A program made the position numbers and the translations under genes. A model generated the notes under the pieces. It saw nothing but the letters and a program-made list of their open reading frames with translations, had not been told where the DNA came from and made no database searches. A DNA stretch of 64,000 nucleotides, from positions 36,607-100,606 of the forward strand of contig NZ_CAMFHB010000021.1 in NCBI RefSeq assembly GCF_945952055.1, written 5' to 3'. This document shows, piece after piece, positions 15,219 to 23,881 of the stretch (its first letter is position 1; each line of letters starts with the position of its first letter). The DNA comes from an uncultured Alsobacter sp. (lineage in GTDB: Bacteria > Pseudomonadota > Alphaproteobacteria > Rhizobiales > Beijerinckiaceae).

Positions 15219-17000
15219 ATGGCATCCACCCCCACGGGTCTACAGTCAACGGCGGATCTCACCCGCAGGCGTCGCATCGTCGGGGCCCTCAACGGGCTGA
15301 CCTTCCTCGGCCTCGCCTGGGCGCTCGTCGCCGTCCTGTCCTCCGGCGGCTGGACGCTGATCGACGTGCTGATGCTGGTGTGCTTCCTGTTCGCGGCGCC
15401 CTGGAGCGTGCTCGGCTTCTGGAACGCCGCCATCGGGCTGTGGCTGCTGCACGTGCGGCGCGATGCCTGGGATCAGGTCGCGCCATACCTTCCCGCCGCC
15501 GAGGGCACCGGGCCGCTGCAGGTGCGCACGGCCGTGCTCCTGACCCTGCGCAACGAGGATCCGGAGCGGGCCATCCGCCGCCTGCGCATCGTCAAGGACA
15601 GCATCGACGCGACGGGGCAGGGGGCCGCCTTCGCCTATTTCATCCTGAGCGACACCAACGACCCGACGGTCGCCGAGGCCGAGGAGCGCGCCTTCGAAAG
15701 CTGGAAGGCCTCGGACGCCGTTCCGCAGCGGCTGCATTACCGGCGGCGCACGGCCAACACCGGCTTCAAGGCCGGCAACGTGCGCGATTTCTGCGACCGC
15801 TGGGGTGCCGACTACGAGCTGATGCTGCCGCTCGACGCCGACAGCCTGATGGACGGTCCCACCGTGGTGCGCCTCGTGCGCATCATGCAGGCCCATCCCC
15901 GGATCGGCATCCTGCAGAGCCTCGTGGTGGGCCTGCCGTCGCGCAGCGCCTTCGCGCGGCTGTTCCAGTTCGGCATGCGCCAGGGGATGCGGCCCTACAC
16001 CATGGGCAGCGCCTGGTGGGCGGGGGACTGCGGGCCCTTCTGGGGCCACAACGCGCTGGTGCGCATCGCGCCCTTCGCCGAGCACTGCCACCTCCCGGTC
16101 CTGCCGGGCGGCCCGCCGCTGGGCGGCCCCATCCTGTCGCACGACCAGGTCGAGGCCGTGCTCATGCGCCGGGCCGGCTTCGAGGTGCGCGTGCTGCCGC
16201 AGGAGTGCGGCAGCTGGGAGGAGAACCCGCCGACGGTGCTGGAGTTCACCCGCCGCGACCTGCGCTGGTGCCAGGGCAACATGCAGTACTGGCGCCTGCT
16301 CGGCCTGCCCGGGCTCTTCCCGATGAGCCGCTTCCAGCTCACCTGGGCGATCCTCATGTTCCTCGGGATCCCGGCCTGGACGCTGATGTTCGCGCTCGCC
16401 GCGCTGAAGCCCTTCGAGACGCAGGATCTCGCGGCGGGCTACCCGGCGGGCCTGGCGCTGTTCGTCTACCTGGCCTTCCTGGCGATGTATCTCGCCCCCA
16501 AGATCGCCGGCGCCATCGACGTGCTGATGACCAGGGGCGGGGCGGCCCGCTACGGCGGCGCGCCCTGGTTCCTCGTGGGCTTCGTCTGCGAACTCGTGTT
16601 CTCGTTCCTGGTCGGCGCGGTGACGACGTTGCGCACCAGCCTGTTCATGGTGGGTCTCCTCTTCGGGCGCTCCGTGACCTGGAACGGACAGGCCCGCGAC
16701 GCCCATGCCCTGTCCTGGGAAACGGCCGCTCGCGGCTTGTGGCTCCAGACGCTGTTCGGCTCGACCGTCATCGCCCTCCTGGGGTGGAAAGCCCCGGGCG
16801 CGCTCGCCTGGGGCCTGCCGCTCCTCATTGGCTTTCCCATCGCCATTCCCTTCGCGGTGGTGACGGCGGCCCCGGCGCTCGGCGCGCTGCTAGCCCGCTG
16901 GAAGCTCGCGGCCATCCCCGAGGAGTTCCACATGCCGGCGGAAGTCGCCGCCCTGGAGGCCCCGATGCCGCCTCCGCCTCCGGCCGCGGCGGCGGCCTGA
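15219..17000 (+). CDS. opgH: OpgH/MdoH-type glucan glucosyltransferase
   Basis: Inner-membrane family 2 glycosyltransferase that polymerises the beta-glucan backbone of osmoregulated periplasmic glucans. It has 593 aa against about 850 for E. coli OpgH, because the long cytoplasmic N-terminal extension is absent. Two N-terminal transmembrane helices lead to the GT2 domain with LPLDADSLMDG (D-x-D) and RRDLRWCQGNMQYW, which corresponds to the Q/R-x-x-R-W product-binding motif. About five C-terminal helices follow and then a Pro/Ala tail. ATG 15219 is preferred over an upstream TTG. No opgG or opgC gene is adjacent; a periplasmic protein gene follows after 64 bases. Confidence 0.85.
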   Translation: MASTPTGLQSTADLTRRRRIVGALNGLTFLGLAWALVAVLSSGGWTLIDVLMLVCFLFAAPWSVLGFWNAAIGLWLLHVRRDAWDQVAPYLPAAEGTGPLQVRTAVLLTLRNEDPERAIRRLRIVKDSIDATGQGAAFAYFILSDTNDPTVAEAEERAFESWKASDAVPQRLHYRRRTANTGFKAGNVRDFCDRWGADYELMLPLDADSLMDGPTVVRLVRIMQAHPRIGILQSLVVGLPSRSAFARLFQFGMRQGMRPYTMGSAWWAGDCGPFWGHNALVRIAPFAEHCHLPVLPGGPPLGGPILSHDQVEAVLMRRAGFEVRVLPQECGSWEENPPTVLEFTRRDLRWCQGNMQYWRLLGLPGLFPMSRFQLTWAILMFLGIPAWTLMFALAALKPFETQDLAAGYPAGLALFVYLAFLAMYLAPKIAGAIDVLMTRGGAARYGGAPWFLVGFVCELVFSFLVGAVTTLRTSLFMVGLLFGRSVTWNGQARDAHALSWETAARGLWLQTLFGSTVIALLGWKAPGALAWGLPLLIGFPIAIPFAVVTAAPALGALLARWKLAAIPEEFHMPAEVAALEAPMPPPPPAAAAA

Positions 17001-17064
17001 ACGGACGCCGCCACCCAATCGTTAGAAGGCCATGACGCTCATCCGAGCCCGAGGACACCGATCG

Positions 17065-18033
17065 ATGACCCGCAAGAGCCGTCTCGCCCCTGCCTTCGCC
17101 CTTCTGGCCCTGCTGGCGGGAGGAGCCGTCGCCAGGGCCGACGACCTGCCGGTCACCGTCAAGAACGGTAGCGAGCCGGAGCTCTGCGCCGAGAAGGACA
17201 ACGTGGCGCTCGACTTCTCGTCCGCGACCCTGAAGAGCCTGCGCATCCAGGCGGTCCACCCGTCCTTCATCGGCGGTATCACGGCCGACCGCTGGGCCCC
17301 GGACTTCACCAGCTGCGACATGAGCCGCGACCCGTCCTTCGCCACCCAGGCCAAGCGCGTGACGTTTTACGAGGACAACGACCTCTGGCTCACCGGCTAC
17401 GCCTATCCCTCCTTCTGGCGCCCGGCGACCGTGCCGGTGCGCGTCGGCGACCGCGTCGAGAACGGCCTGCACATCATCCAGGTGTGGGTGAAATTCCAGG
17501 AGCGCGCGGAAGAGGTGCTGGTGGTCTATCCGCCGGACGGCTACTGGCGCGCCCGGCCGCTGCCGCCGCCGCACATGCGCTGGACCGCCTATGGAAGCTC
17601 GTTCCTCGTCGGCCCGGTGGAGGTGCAGGAGCGCCCGATCGTGGACATCAAGGAGATCGTCTTCGACCCCAAGGCCAAGCGCTTCACCATGACCTTCGCG
17701 CGCGGCGGCTCGGCGACGCTCACCATCTCCACCCTCGACCAGGACCGCATCATCCTCGACGTCGAGTTCGACGGCCCGCGCCCGGCCAACATGCCGTTCG
17801 CCGCGCTGCGCTCGATGTACACCACCGAGACCAATGCCGACGTGGCCAAGGTCGAGTGGCGGGTGAAGGACGGCAAGGGCTGGGGCGAAGCCCCGATCAT
17901 GAATTTCAAGGGCGGCGACGACATCACCGAGCTCTGGGCCGGCCGCCAGGTCCTGTCCCGCCACAACACCAGCGCCCCGGACATGGTGTTCAACCGCTTC
18001 TCCACCGGGCCCGTGCCGCCGCCGAAGAAGTGA
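17065..18033 (+). CDS. Secreted periplasmic protein of unknown function
   Basis: I do not recognise this family. ATG 17065 is preferred because GAGGAC lies eight bases upstream and it gives a clean Sec signal peptide (basic MTRKSR, a hydrophobic core, and the cleavage-like AVARA at about residue 24). An ATG 33 bases upstream would add 11 polar residues. The mature protein, about 298 aa, is rich in beta-type segments and aromatic residues, has only two cysteines (SEPELC and FTSC) and ends in a proline-rich tail. It directly follows opgH on the same strand, so a role in periplasmic glucan formation in place of OpgG is conceivable. No OpgG similarity was seen. Confidence 0.7.
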   Translation: MTRKSRLAPAFALLALLAGGAVARADDLPVTVKNGSEPELCAEKDNVALDFSSATLKSLRIQAVHPSFIGGITADRWAPDFTSCDMSRDPSFATQAKRVTFYEDNDLWLTGYAYPSFWRPATVPVRVGDRVENGLHIIQVWVKFQERAEEVLVVYPPDGYWRARPLPPPHMRWTAYGSSFLVGPVEVQERPIVDIKEIVFDPKAKRFTMTFARGGSATLTISTLDQDRIILDVEFDGPRPANMPFAALRSMYTTETNADVAKVEWRVKDGKGWGEAPIMNFKGGDDITELWAGRQVLSRHNTSAPDMVFNRFSTGPVPPPKK

Positions 18034-18145
18034 GGGCGCGAAGCTCTTTCAGTCTTCCGACGCTCAATTCGCCTTGGCGTCGACCTCTCCGCCGTCCTGC
18101 CCGGGCCTCGCCCTTCGGGATGCACCCATCTCACTCGAGCCCGAA

Positions 18146-18335
18146 GGAAGGGCGCTCTCCCTCCCCTGCAGGGGAGGGTGGCAGCCGCAAAGCGGCTGAC
18201 GGGTGGGGACAGCGGCAAAGAAAGAGCGGATATGCCGGGGCCGGCCCTGTCGTCGCGCCAAGTCCTGCGGCACCGCCCCCACCCGTCTCGCGCTTCGCGC
18301 GATCCACCCTCCCCTGCAGGGGAGGGAAAGCGCGC
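18146..18335. repeat. Family C palindromic repeats, inverted pair
   Basis: Copy one (18146-18208) contains the 16-base palindrome CTCCCCTGCAGGGGAG at 18161-18176, then a GCAGCCGCAAAGCGGCTG hairpin and GACGGGTGGGG. Copy two (18274-18335) is the inverse, with the same palindrome at 18309-18324 and a TCGCGCTTCGCGCGA hairpin preceding it. The two copies face each other across about 65 bases. The pattern of a conserved palindrome, a variable hairpin and a conserved GACGGGTGGGG marks a mobile or amplified intergenic element. Confidence 0.8.
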
Positions 18336-18370
18336 TCAGCCATCCATAATCACTTGTGTGCACGTCGAAG

Positions 18371-18443
18371 GGCCTGGCCCGAGCACACACGACTTTGCCG
18401 GCTCCTGACGTCGTGGATGGCCGGACCGAGCCCGGCCAGGACG
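18371..18443. repeat. Family A palindromic repeat, degenerate inverted pair
   Basis: The left arm 18371-18399 (GGCCTGGCCCGAGCACACAC then GACTTTGCC) is eroded. The right arm 18410-18443 (GTCGTGGATGGCCGGACCGA then GCCCGGCCAGGACG) is good. It lies just upstream of the end of the uracil-DNA glycosylase gene, between convergent genes. Confidence 0.7.
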
Positions 18444-18513
18444 CGGTGAGGGAGCCCCGAGCCGGACGAGCGGGCGACGGGACAGGCCCCAAGGCGGCGG
18501 TGACGACGTTCGG

Positions 18514-19179
18514 CTAGCCCGCGTCCAGCTCGCGCCGCACGGCGGCGAAAACGGTCCGGAACATCTCGGGCGTGAGACGCCCGGTGTTCGTGTTGTACCG
18601 GCTGCAATGGTAGCTGTCGAAGACCGCGACCGGCCCGACGGCGTGGCGGCGGGCGTGGCCGAAGGGGTGGGCCGAAGGCTTCTCCCCGAGCGCCCTCACC
18701 AGCGATTCGTGGGCGATGCGGCCCAGCGCCACCGCGGCCTTCAACCGCGGCATGGCGGCGATCGTCGCGGTCAGGAACGACCGGCAGGTGACGATCTCGG
18801 CCCCGGTCGGCTTGTTCTCGGGCGGCACGCAGCGCACCGCGTTGGTCAGGCGGCAGTCGACGAGGGCGAGGCCGTCGTCGGGGCGCGCCTCGAACCGGCC
18901 GCGCGAGAAGCCGAATTCGTCCAGCGTCGCGTAGAGCAGGTCCCCGGCATAGTCGCCGGTGAAGGGCCGGCCGGTCCGGTTGGCGCCGCGAAGGCCGGGC
19001 GCGAGGCCCACGATCAGGAGGCGGCCGGACGGGTCGCCGAAGGACGGCACCGGCGCGTTGTGCCAGTCGGGCTCGCGGGCGCGAGCCTCATGGCGGAACG
19101 CCACCAGCCTGGGACAGGCGGGGCAGTCGCGCGAAGGTTCGGTCGGGAGGGCAGAATCAGGAAACGTCGGACGGGCCAT
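18514..19179 (-). CDS. Uracil-DNA glycosylase, family 5 (UdgB type)
   Basis: Base-excision repair enzyme that removes uracil and other deaminated bases from DNA. It has 221 aa. Motif A is GLAPGLRGANRTGRPFTGD (residues 58-76), with no Asp or Asn at the water-activating position; this is diagnostic of family 5 rather than family 4. Four cysteines (C19, C22, C117, C132) fit the [4Fe-4S] cluster ligands of this superfamily. A late H-rich segment with SAHPFGHARRH supplies the second motif region. It is followed downstream only by repeats and is transcribed in the same direction as the NYN gene, about 130 bases away. Confidence 0.88.
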   Translation of the reverse strand: MARPTFPDSALPTEPSRDCPACPRLVAFRHEARAREPDWHNAPVPSFGDPSGRLLIVGLAPGLRGANRTGRPFTGDYAGDLLYATLDEFGFSRGRFEARPDDGLALVDCRLTNAVRCVPPENKPTGAEIVTCRSFLTATIAAMPRLKAAVALGRIAHESLVRALGEKPSAHPFGHARRHAVGPVAVFDSYHCSRYNTNTGRLTPEMFRTVFAAVRRELDAG

Positions 19180-19307
19180 GGGCCCGTGTTAGAGCATGCT
19201 GCGAAAAGGGGAAATCCGGCTTTTCGCCAGAAGCATGCGCCCACCGTCGGCCGGCAGCGTTGCGATGGAAACGCTGCCCGTGCCGACGTCCTGCGACGAC
19301 GCCCGTG

Positions 19308-19928
19308 TCAGGCGTCGTCCCCGTTGGGGTCCGCCGGGGCGGCGGTCGGAGCCATCGGCCGGCGCTCGAAGTTGCGCGGCGGACGCTCGGTGCGCTCGGC
19401 CGGATCGCGGCCGATGCGCGGGATCAGCTGCACGATGTCGATGAACTCGTCAGCCTGGCGGCGCAGTTCGTCGGCCACCATCGGGGGCTGCGAGCTGATG
19501 GTCGAGACGACCGACACGCGCACGCCGCGCCGCTGCATGGCTTCGACCAGGGACCGGAAGTCGCCGTCGCCGGAGAAGAGAACCATGTGGTTGATGAAGG
19601 GCGCGAGCTCGAGCGCGTCGATCGCGAGCTCGATGTCCATGTTGCCCTTGACCTTGCGGCGACCGGTGGAGTCGACGAACTCCTTGGTCGGCTTGGTCAC
19701 CACGCGGTAGCCGTTGTAATCGAGCCAATCGATCAGCGGCCGGATGGAGGAATACTCCTGATCCTCGATCAGCGCCGTGTAATAGAAGGCGCGGACCAGA
19801 TTGCCACGGCCCTGGAATTCTTTCAGCAGGCGCTTGTAGTCGATGTCGAAGCCAAGCGCCTTGGCCGTGGCGTAGAGGTTTGCGCCGTCAATGAATAGAG
19901 CGGTCCGGTCGGCATTCTGCATGGGCAT
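19308..19928 (-). CDS. NYN (LabA-like, PIN-fold) domain protein
   Basis: Predicted metal-dependent ribonuclease of the NYN/DUF88 family, about 206 aa. The acidic residues of the PIN-like active site are seen in ALFIDGANLYATA near the N-terminus, KGNMDIELAIDAL in the middle and LFSGDGDFRSLVEAM. An Arg/Pro-rich tail of about 40 residues follows the domain. Three in-frame starts exist (TTG 19934, ATG 19928, ATG 19922) and none has a strong Shine-Dalgarno, so the first residues are uncertain. It is divergent from rpoZ, a common arrangement in Hyphomicrobiales. RNA turnover is the likely role; the target is unknown. Confidence 0.85.
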   Translation of the reverse strand: MPMQNADRTALFIDGANLYATAKALGFDIDYKRLLKEFQGRGNLVRAFYYTALIEDQEYSSIRPLIDWLDYNGYRVVTKPTKEFVDSTGRRKVKGNMDIELAIDALELAPFINHMVLFSGDGDFRSLVEAMQRRGVRVSVVSTISSQPPMVADELRRQADEFIDIVQLIPRIGRDPAERTERPPRNFERRPMAPTAAPADPNGDDA

Positions 19929-19934
19929 GCCCAA

Positions 19935-20251
19935 TCAGTGGTTCTGGCTGCCACGAACCTGATGATGTCAATTACTGTATACAATTGACTATCGCCGAGT
20001 GCGGGCGTTGCGCGTGTATCCGAGAAAGAGAGTCAGTGAATCTCTCTTCAACCAAAAGTTGCTGGAATTAAGGCTTAAATGCTTTCGGTGTCAATCTTTC
20101 CTTCTGGGTGGATTCATCGAGCGCAAGCTGTGCCATAAGGCGTAGGATCGCATCTTCGAAGGTGTAGCCGGGCGGCGCCTCTTGCCAAATCGGGGCGGAG
20201 GGTGTAGCAGGCCCAATCCCATCATGCCCGTCCTCGTTTCCGGGAGCCTCC
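19935..20251. other. 317-base divergent region between the NYN gene and rpoZ
   Basis: The divergent promoter region. It includes a palindrome at 19967-19989 and, around 20030-20160, a stretch visibly poorer in G+C than the rest of the window. A short minus-strand frame (20068-20253) is described separately. No tRNA or small RNA signature was recognised. Confidence 0.5.
19967..19989. promoter_or_regulatory. Inverted repeat, possible operator upstream of NYN gene
   Basis: GTCAATT (19967-19973) and AATTGAC (19983-19989) are perfect 7-base arms around the A/T-rich centre ACTGTATAC. It lies about 40 bases upstream of the NYN start in unusually AT-rich surroundings. It could be a repressor site or part of a promoter; no matching regulator is known to me. 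Confidence 0.4.
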
Positions 20252-20253
20252 AT
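20068..20253 (-). CDS. Possible 61-aa orphan or remnant ORF antisense to the rpoZ leader
   Basis: An in-frame ATG at 20253 (the CCATGG that also starts rpoZ on the other strand) opens 61 codons ending [11 protein letters not shown]. The C-terminal half ([20 protein letters not shown]) reads like a plausible amphipathic helix. Codons use A/T at the third position far more than neighbouring genes, so it is either not translated or a decayed piece of acquired DNA. No Shine-Dalgarno was evident. Confidence 0.15.
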   Translation of the reverse strand: MEAPGNEDGHDGIGPATPSAPIWQEAPPGYTFEDAILRLMAQLALDESTQKERLTPKAFKP

Positions 20254-20644
20254 GGCGCGCGTTACCGTTGAAGACTGCATCGACAAGGTCGACAACCGGT
20301 TCGAACTGGTCCTTCTCGCGAGCCACCGTGCCCGCATGATCTCGGCCGGCGCTCCGCTGACCATCGAGCGCGACCGCGACAAGAACCCGGTCGTGGCCCT
20401 GCGCGAGATCGCCGACGAGACCATCTCGCCGGAAGACCTCAAGGAGGACTTCATCCACTCGCTGCAGAAGCACGTGGACGTCGACGAGCCCGAGCCCGAG
20501 ACCGTGCCGCTGATCGGCGCGCCGGCCGCCGGTGGCGGGGCCGACGACTCGAGCGTCGAGTTCGACCGCATGACCGAGGAAGACCTGCTGCGCGGCCTCG
20601 AGGGCCTGGTGCCCCCGGCCGAGACGGACGACGAGGGCGAGTAA
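20252..20644 (+). CDS. rpoZ: RNA polymerase omega subunit
   Basis: Small subunit that helps fold and retain the beta-prime subunit and forms part of the ppGpp-binding site. It has 130 aa, starting [20 protein letters not shown], with the conserved [16 protein letters not shown] and [14 protein letters not shown] segments of omega. A long acidic C-terminal tail ([10 protein letters not shown] and onward) is typical of alphaproteobacterial forms. A strong rho-independent terminator follows 25 bases after the stop, so it may be largely transcribed alone. rsh, the ppGpp synthetase/hydrolase gene, comes next. Confidence 0.96.
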   Translation: MARVTVEDCIDKVDNRFELVLLASHRARMISAGAPLTIERDRDKNPVVALREIADETISPEDLKEDFIHSLQKHVDVDEPEPETVPLIGAPAAGGGADDSSVEFDRMTEEDLLRGLEGLVPPAETDDEGE

Positions 20645-20669
20645 GCCTCGCTCCCGACCGCCTCTTCGA

Positions 20670-20697
20670 AAGCCCGGCCTCGCGCCGGGCTTTTTTT
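20670..20697 (+). terminator. Rho-independent terminator after rpoZ
   Basis: AGCCCGGC (20671-20678), loop CTCGC, GCCGGGCT (20684-20691), then a run of seven T. A perfect 8-base G/C-rich stem and T-tract directly after rpoZ. Confidence 0.92.
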
Positions 20698-20845
20698 CAT
20701 TGCGGCTGCTTTTTTCTCCGCCGATGCCCCCCTCGCGGCATCGTGCGGCCTTGCCGCCGCCCCCGGCGATCCCGATACTGGTTGGACGGTCGGAGTCCAA
20801 CCCTGCCGGAGAGGCCCAGCTACCCCATCGGAAGGTCCAGCCGCC

Positions 20846-23053
20846 ATGATGCGGCAGTACGAACTCGTCGAACGCGTCAAGCGCTACAATCCGAACGCGG
20901 ACGAGGCTCTCCTGAACCGCGCTTACGTCTATGCGATGAAAGCGCACGGATCGCAGAAGCGCGCTTCGGGCGATCCCTACATGTCCCACCCGCTGGAGGT
21001 GGCGGCGATCCTCACCGAGTTGCGGCTGGACGACGCCACGATCGTGGCCGCGGTCCTGCACGACACCATCGAGGACACCGAGGCGACCCGCGAGGAGATC
21101 GACACCCTCTTCGGCCACGAGATCGGCGCGCTCGTCGAAGGCCTCACCAAGATCAAGAAGCTCGACCTCGTGTCGAAGAAGGCGGCGCAGGCGGAGAACC
21201 TGCGCAAGCTGCTGCTGGCGATCGCCGACGACGTCCGCGTGCTCCTGGTGAAGCTCGCCGACCGCCTGCACAACATGCGCACGCTGCACTACGTGCCGGT
21301 CGAGAAGCGCACCCGCATCGCGGAGGAGACGCTCGACATCTACGCGCCGCTCGCCGGCCGCATGGGCATGCAGGAGATGCGCGAGGAGCTGGAGGACCTG
21401 GCTTTCCGCCACTTCTCGCCCGAGGCCCACGCGATGATCTCGGCCCGCCTCGACGAGATTTCCGAGCGCAGCGGGCCGGTCATCGAGGAGATCGAGAAGG
21501 AACTCGCCACCAAGCTCGCCCAGTACGGCATGAAGGCCGACGTCAAGGGACGGCGCAAGCGGGCCTACTCGATCTGGAAGAAGATGGAGCGCAAGTCCGT
21601 CTCCTTCGAGCAGCTCTCCGACATCTTCGGCTTCCGCGTGATCGTGCCGGACGTCGCCGCCTGCTACGCGGTGCTGGGCATCGTCCACACCACCTGGCCG
21701 AGCGTCCCCGGGCGCTTCAAGGACTACATCTCGACGCCCAAGCAGAACGACTACCGGTCGTTGCACACCACCATCATCGGCCCTGGCCGGCAGCGCGTCG
21801 AGCTGCAGATCCGCACCCAGGATCAGGACCGGATCAACGAATACGGCATCGCCGCGCACGCGCTCTACAAGGACAACCGCGCCTCCGACAAGTCGGCGCT
21901 GGCGCGCGAGAGCCGCGCCTACGAGTGGCTGCGGCGCACGGTCGAGACGCTGGCCGAGGGCGACAGCCCTGAGGAATTCCTCGAGCACACGAAGCTCGAG
22001 CTGTTCCATGACCAGGTGTTCTGCTTCACGCCCAAGGGCCGCCTGATCGCCCTGCCGCGCGGCGCCACGCCCATCGACTTCGCCTACGCGGTCCACACCG
22101 ACGTCGGCAACACGGCCGTCGGCTGCAAGGTCAACGGCCGCATCGTCCCGCTGCTCTCCGAGCTGCACAACGGCGACGAGGTCGAGATCTCGCGTGCGCC
22201 CGGCCAGGTGCCGCCGGCGGCGTGGGAATCCATCGTCGTCACCGGCAAGGCGCGCGCCGCCATCCGCCGCGCCACGCGCGCCGCGGTGCGCAAGCAATAT
22301 GCCGGGCTCGGCCGCCAGATCGTCGAGCGCGCCTTCGAGCGGGGCAAGAAGGCCTATTCGGACGAGAAGCTCAAGGCGGCGCTGCCGCGGCTCGCCCGCA
22401 CCTCGCTCGACGACGTGCTCGCCGCCGTCGGCCGGGGCGAGATCTTCTCCGGCGACGTCGTGAAGGCCGTCTATCCCGACTACAAGGACGAGAAGGTCAC
22501 CGGCGTCGAGGCCAACCGCACGGAGGGGGGCTGGTTCGGCCTGAAGAAGGCCGAGGGCCTCGTCTTCAAGGTCCCGGGCGCCGCCCCGCGCACCGCCCCG
22601 TCCATCCCGATCCGCGGCCTCAACGGCGACCTGCCTGTGCGCTTCGCACCCAATGGCGGCGCGGTGCCGGGCGATCGCATCGTGGGCATCCTGACGCCTG
22701 GCGAGGGGATCACGATCTATCCGATCCAGTCGCCGGCGCTCACCGCCTTCGACGACCAGCCGGACCGCTGGCTCGACGTGCGCTGGGACATCGACGAGGC
22801 CGTGCCGCAGCGCTTCCCGGCGCAGCTGTCGCTCACGGTGATCAACGAGCCGGGCACGCTGGCGCAGATCGCCCAGATCATCGGCGACAACGACGGAAAC
22901 ATCGATTCGATCTCCGTCACGGGCCGCGGCGCCGCCGACTTCCGGGAGATCACCATCGACGTCGAGGTGTGGAACCTCAAGCACCTGAACGGGATCATGA
23001 ACCAGCTCAAGCAGCGCCCGGTGGTGAGCTCGGTGCGGCGGGTGAACGGATAG
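20846..23053 (+). CDS. rsh: Bifunctional (p)ppGpp synthetase/hydrolase
   Basis: Single RelA/SpoT homologue that makes and degrades the stringent-response alarmone. It has 735 aa. The HD hydrolase domain comes first (GDPYMSHPLEVA, then H72-D73 in LHDTIEDT), then the synthetase domain with FGFRVIVPD and NDYRSLHTTI, a TGS domain (VFCFTPKGRLIALPRGATPI) and a C-terminal ACT domain (LSLTVINEPGTLAQIAQIIG). The intact HD motif supports hydrolase activity, as expected for a lone Rsh enzyme. ATG 20846 has GGAAGG about 10 bases upstream and a second ATG follows at once. It sits beside rpoZ, whose product helps bind ppGpp. Confidence 0.95.
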   Translation: MMRQYELVERVKRYNPNADEALLNRAYVYAMKAHGSQKRASGDPYMSHPLEVAAILTELRLDDATIVAAVLHDTIEDTEATREEIDTLFGHEIGALVEGLTKIKKLDLVSKKAAQAENLRKLLLAIADDVRVLLVKLADRLHNMRTLHYVPVEKRTRIAEETLDIYAPLAGRMGMQEMREELEDLAFRHFSPEAHAMISARLDEISERSGPVIEEIEKELATKLAQYGMKADVKGRRKRAYSIWKKMERKSVSFEQLSDIFGFRVIVPDVAACYAVLGIVHTTWPSVPGRFKDYISTPKQNDYRSLHTTIIGPGRQRVELQIRTQDQDRINEYGIAAHALYKDNRASDKSALARESRAYEWLRRTVETLAEGDSPEEFLEHTKLELFHDQVFCFTPKGRLIALPRGATPIDFAYAVHTDVGNTAVGCKVNGRIVPLLSELHNGDEVEISRAPGQVPPAAWESIVVTGKARAAIRRATRAAVRKQYAGLGRQIVERAFERGKKAYSDEKLKAALPRLARTSLDDVLAAVGRGEIFSGDVVKAVYPDYKDEKVTGVEANRTEGGWFGLKKAEGLVFKVPGAAPRTAPSIPIRGLNGDLPVRFAPNGGAVPGDRIVGILTPGEGITIYPIQSPALTAFDDQPDRWLDVRWDIDEAVPQRFPAQLSLTVINEPGTLAQIAQIIGDNDGNIDSISVTGRGAADFREITIDVEVWNLKHLNGIMNQLKQRPVVSSVRRVNG

Positions 23054-23092
23054 CCGGACCGACGGTACCCTTGTTCGCTCGCTCTCCCCGCG

Positions 23093-23183
23093 CGTCATGC
23101 CCGGGCTTGGCCCGGGCACCCACGACTCAAGCTCTCAACCGCTGCAAAGTCGTGGATGGCCGGACCAGGCCCGGCCAGGACGG
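23093..23183. repeat. Family A palindromic repeat, inverted pair
   Basis: Left arm 23093-23131 (CGTCATGCCCGGGCTTGGCC then CGGGCACCCACGACTCAAG), right arm 23145-23183 (CAAAGTCGTGGATGGCCGGA then CCAGGCCCGGCCAGGACGG). It occupies the gap between rsh and the pyrE operon, where it may end the rsh transcript. Confidence 0.85.
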
Positions 23184-23291
23184 CGCAGGGAGCGCCAAGC
23201 ATGGGCGGGCTCCCGCCCCACTCCATGACACCACGCCAACTTGCGTGGCGGGCCGGCATCTGCAATGCCTGCGCGGCACAGGAGGAAGACC

Positions 23292-23876
23292 ATGACGACA
23301 GACGAGGTTCTCGCCGAATTCCGCGCCGCCGGCGCGCTGCTGGAGGGGCATTTCATTCTGTCGTCGGGCCTGCGCAGCCCCGTGTTCCTGCAGAAGATGT
23401 TCGTCTTCCAGGATCCCGTGCGCACCGAGCGCCTGTGCAGGGCCCTGGCCGAGAAGGTGAAGGCGCAGTTCGGCACCATCGACATGGTGGTCTCGCCGGC
23501 CGTGGGCGGCATCGTGCCCGGCTACGAGACGGCCCGGCAGCTCGGCGCCAAGGCGATCTTCGTCGAGCGCGAGGAGGGCCGCTTCCGCCTGCGCCGCGGC
23601 TTCGAGATCCCGGCCGGCGCCCGCGTGCTCATGGTCGAGGACATCGTGACCACGGGCCTCTCGTCGCGCGAATGCCTGGAGGCGGTGAACGAGGTGAGCC
23701 ACGGCGTCGTGGGCGCCGCCTGCCTGATCGACCGGTCCGGCGGCAAGGCCGACATCGGCGTGCCGCTGGTCAGCCTCGCCCAGCTCGACATTCCCTCCTA
23801 CGCGCCGGACCAGCTGCCGCCGGAGCTCGCCGCCATCCCGGCCACCAAGCCCGGCAGCCGCGGCATCAAGGCCTGA
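23292..23876 (+). CDS. pyrE: Orotate phosphoribosyltransferase
   Basis: Converts orotate and PRPP to orotidine 5'-monophosphate in pyrimidine synthesis. It has 194 aa. The PRPP-binding loop [14 protein letters not shown] carries the acidic pair of type I phosphoribosyltransferases. The N-terminal substrate region reads [17 protein letters not shown], and [17 protein letters not shown] provides the pyrophosphate loop. ATG 23292 follows a near-perfect GGAGGAAG at 23281, which rules out the upstream in-frame ATG codons. It begins the operon pyrE-pdxJ-acpS-lepB-rnc-era-recO; pdxJ starts five bases after its stop. Confidence 0.95.
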   Translation: MTTDEVLAEFRAAGALLEGHFILSSGLRSPVFLQKMFVFQDPVRTERLCRALAEKVKAQFGTIDMVVSPAVGGIVPGYETARQLGAKAIFVEREEGRFRLRRGFEIPAGARVLMVEDIVTTGLSSRECLEAVNEVSHGVVGAACLIDRSGGKADIGVPLVSLAQLDIPSYAPDQLPPELAAIPATKPGSRGIKA

Positions 23877-23881
23877 CCCTC

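Larger units (their letters stand above)
18034..18513. other. 480-base non-coding stretch filled with palindromic repeats
   Basis: The stretch lies between two convergent genes. It holds an inverted pair of family C repeats (18146-18335) and a degenerate inverted pair of family A (18371-18443). No frame with convincing codon usage or start site was seen in the remainder. Confidence 0.7.
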
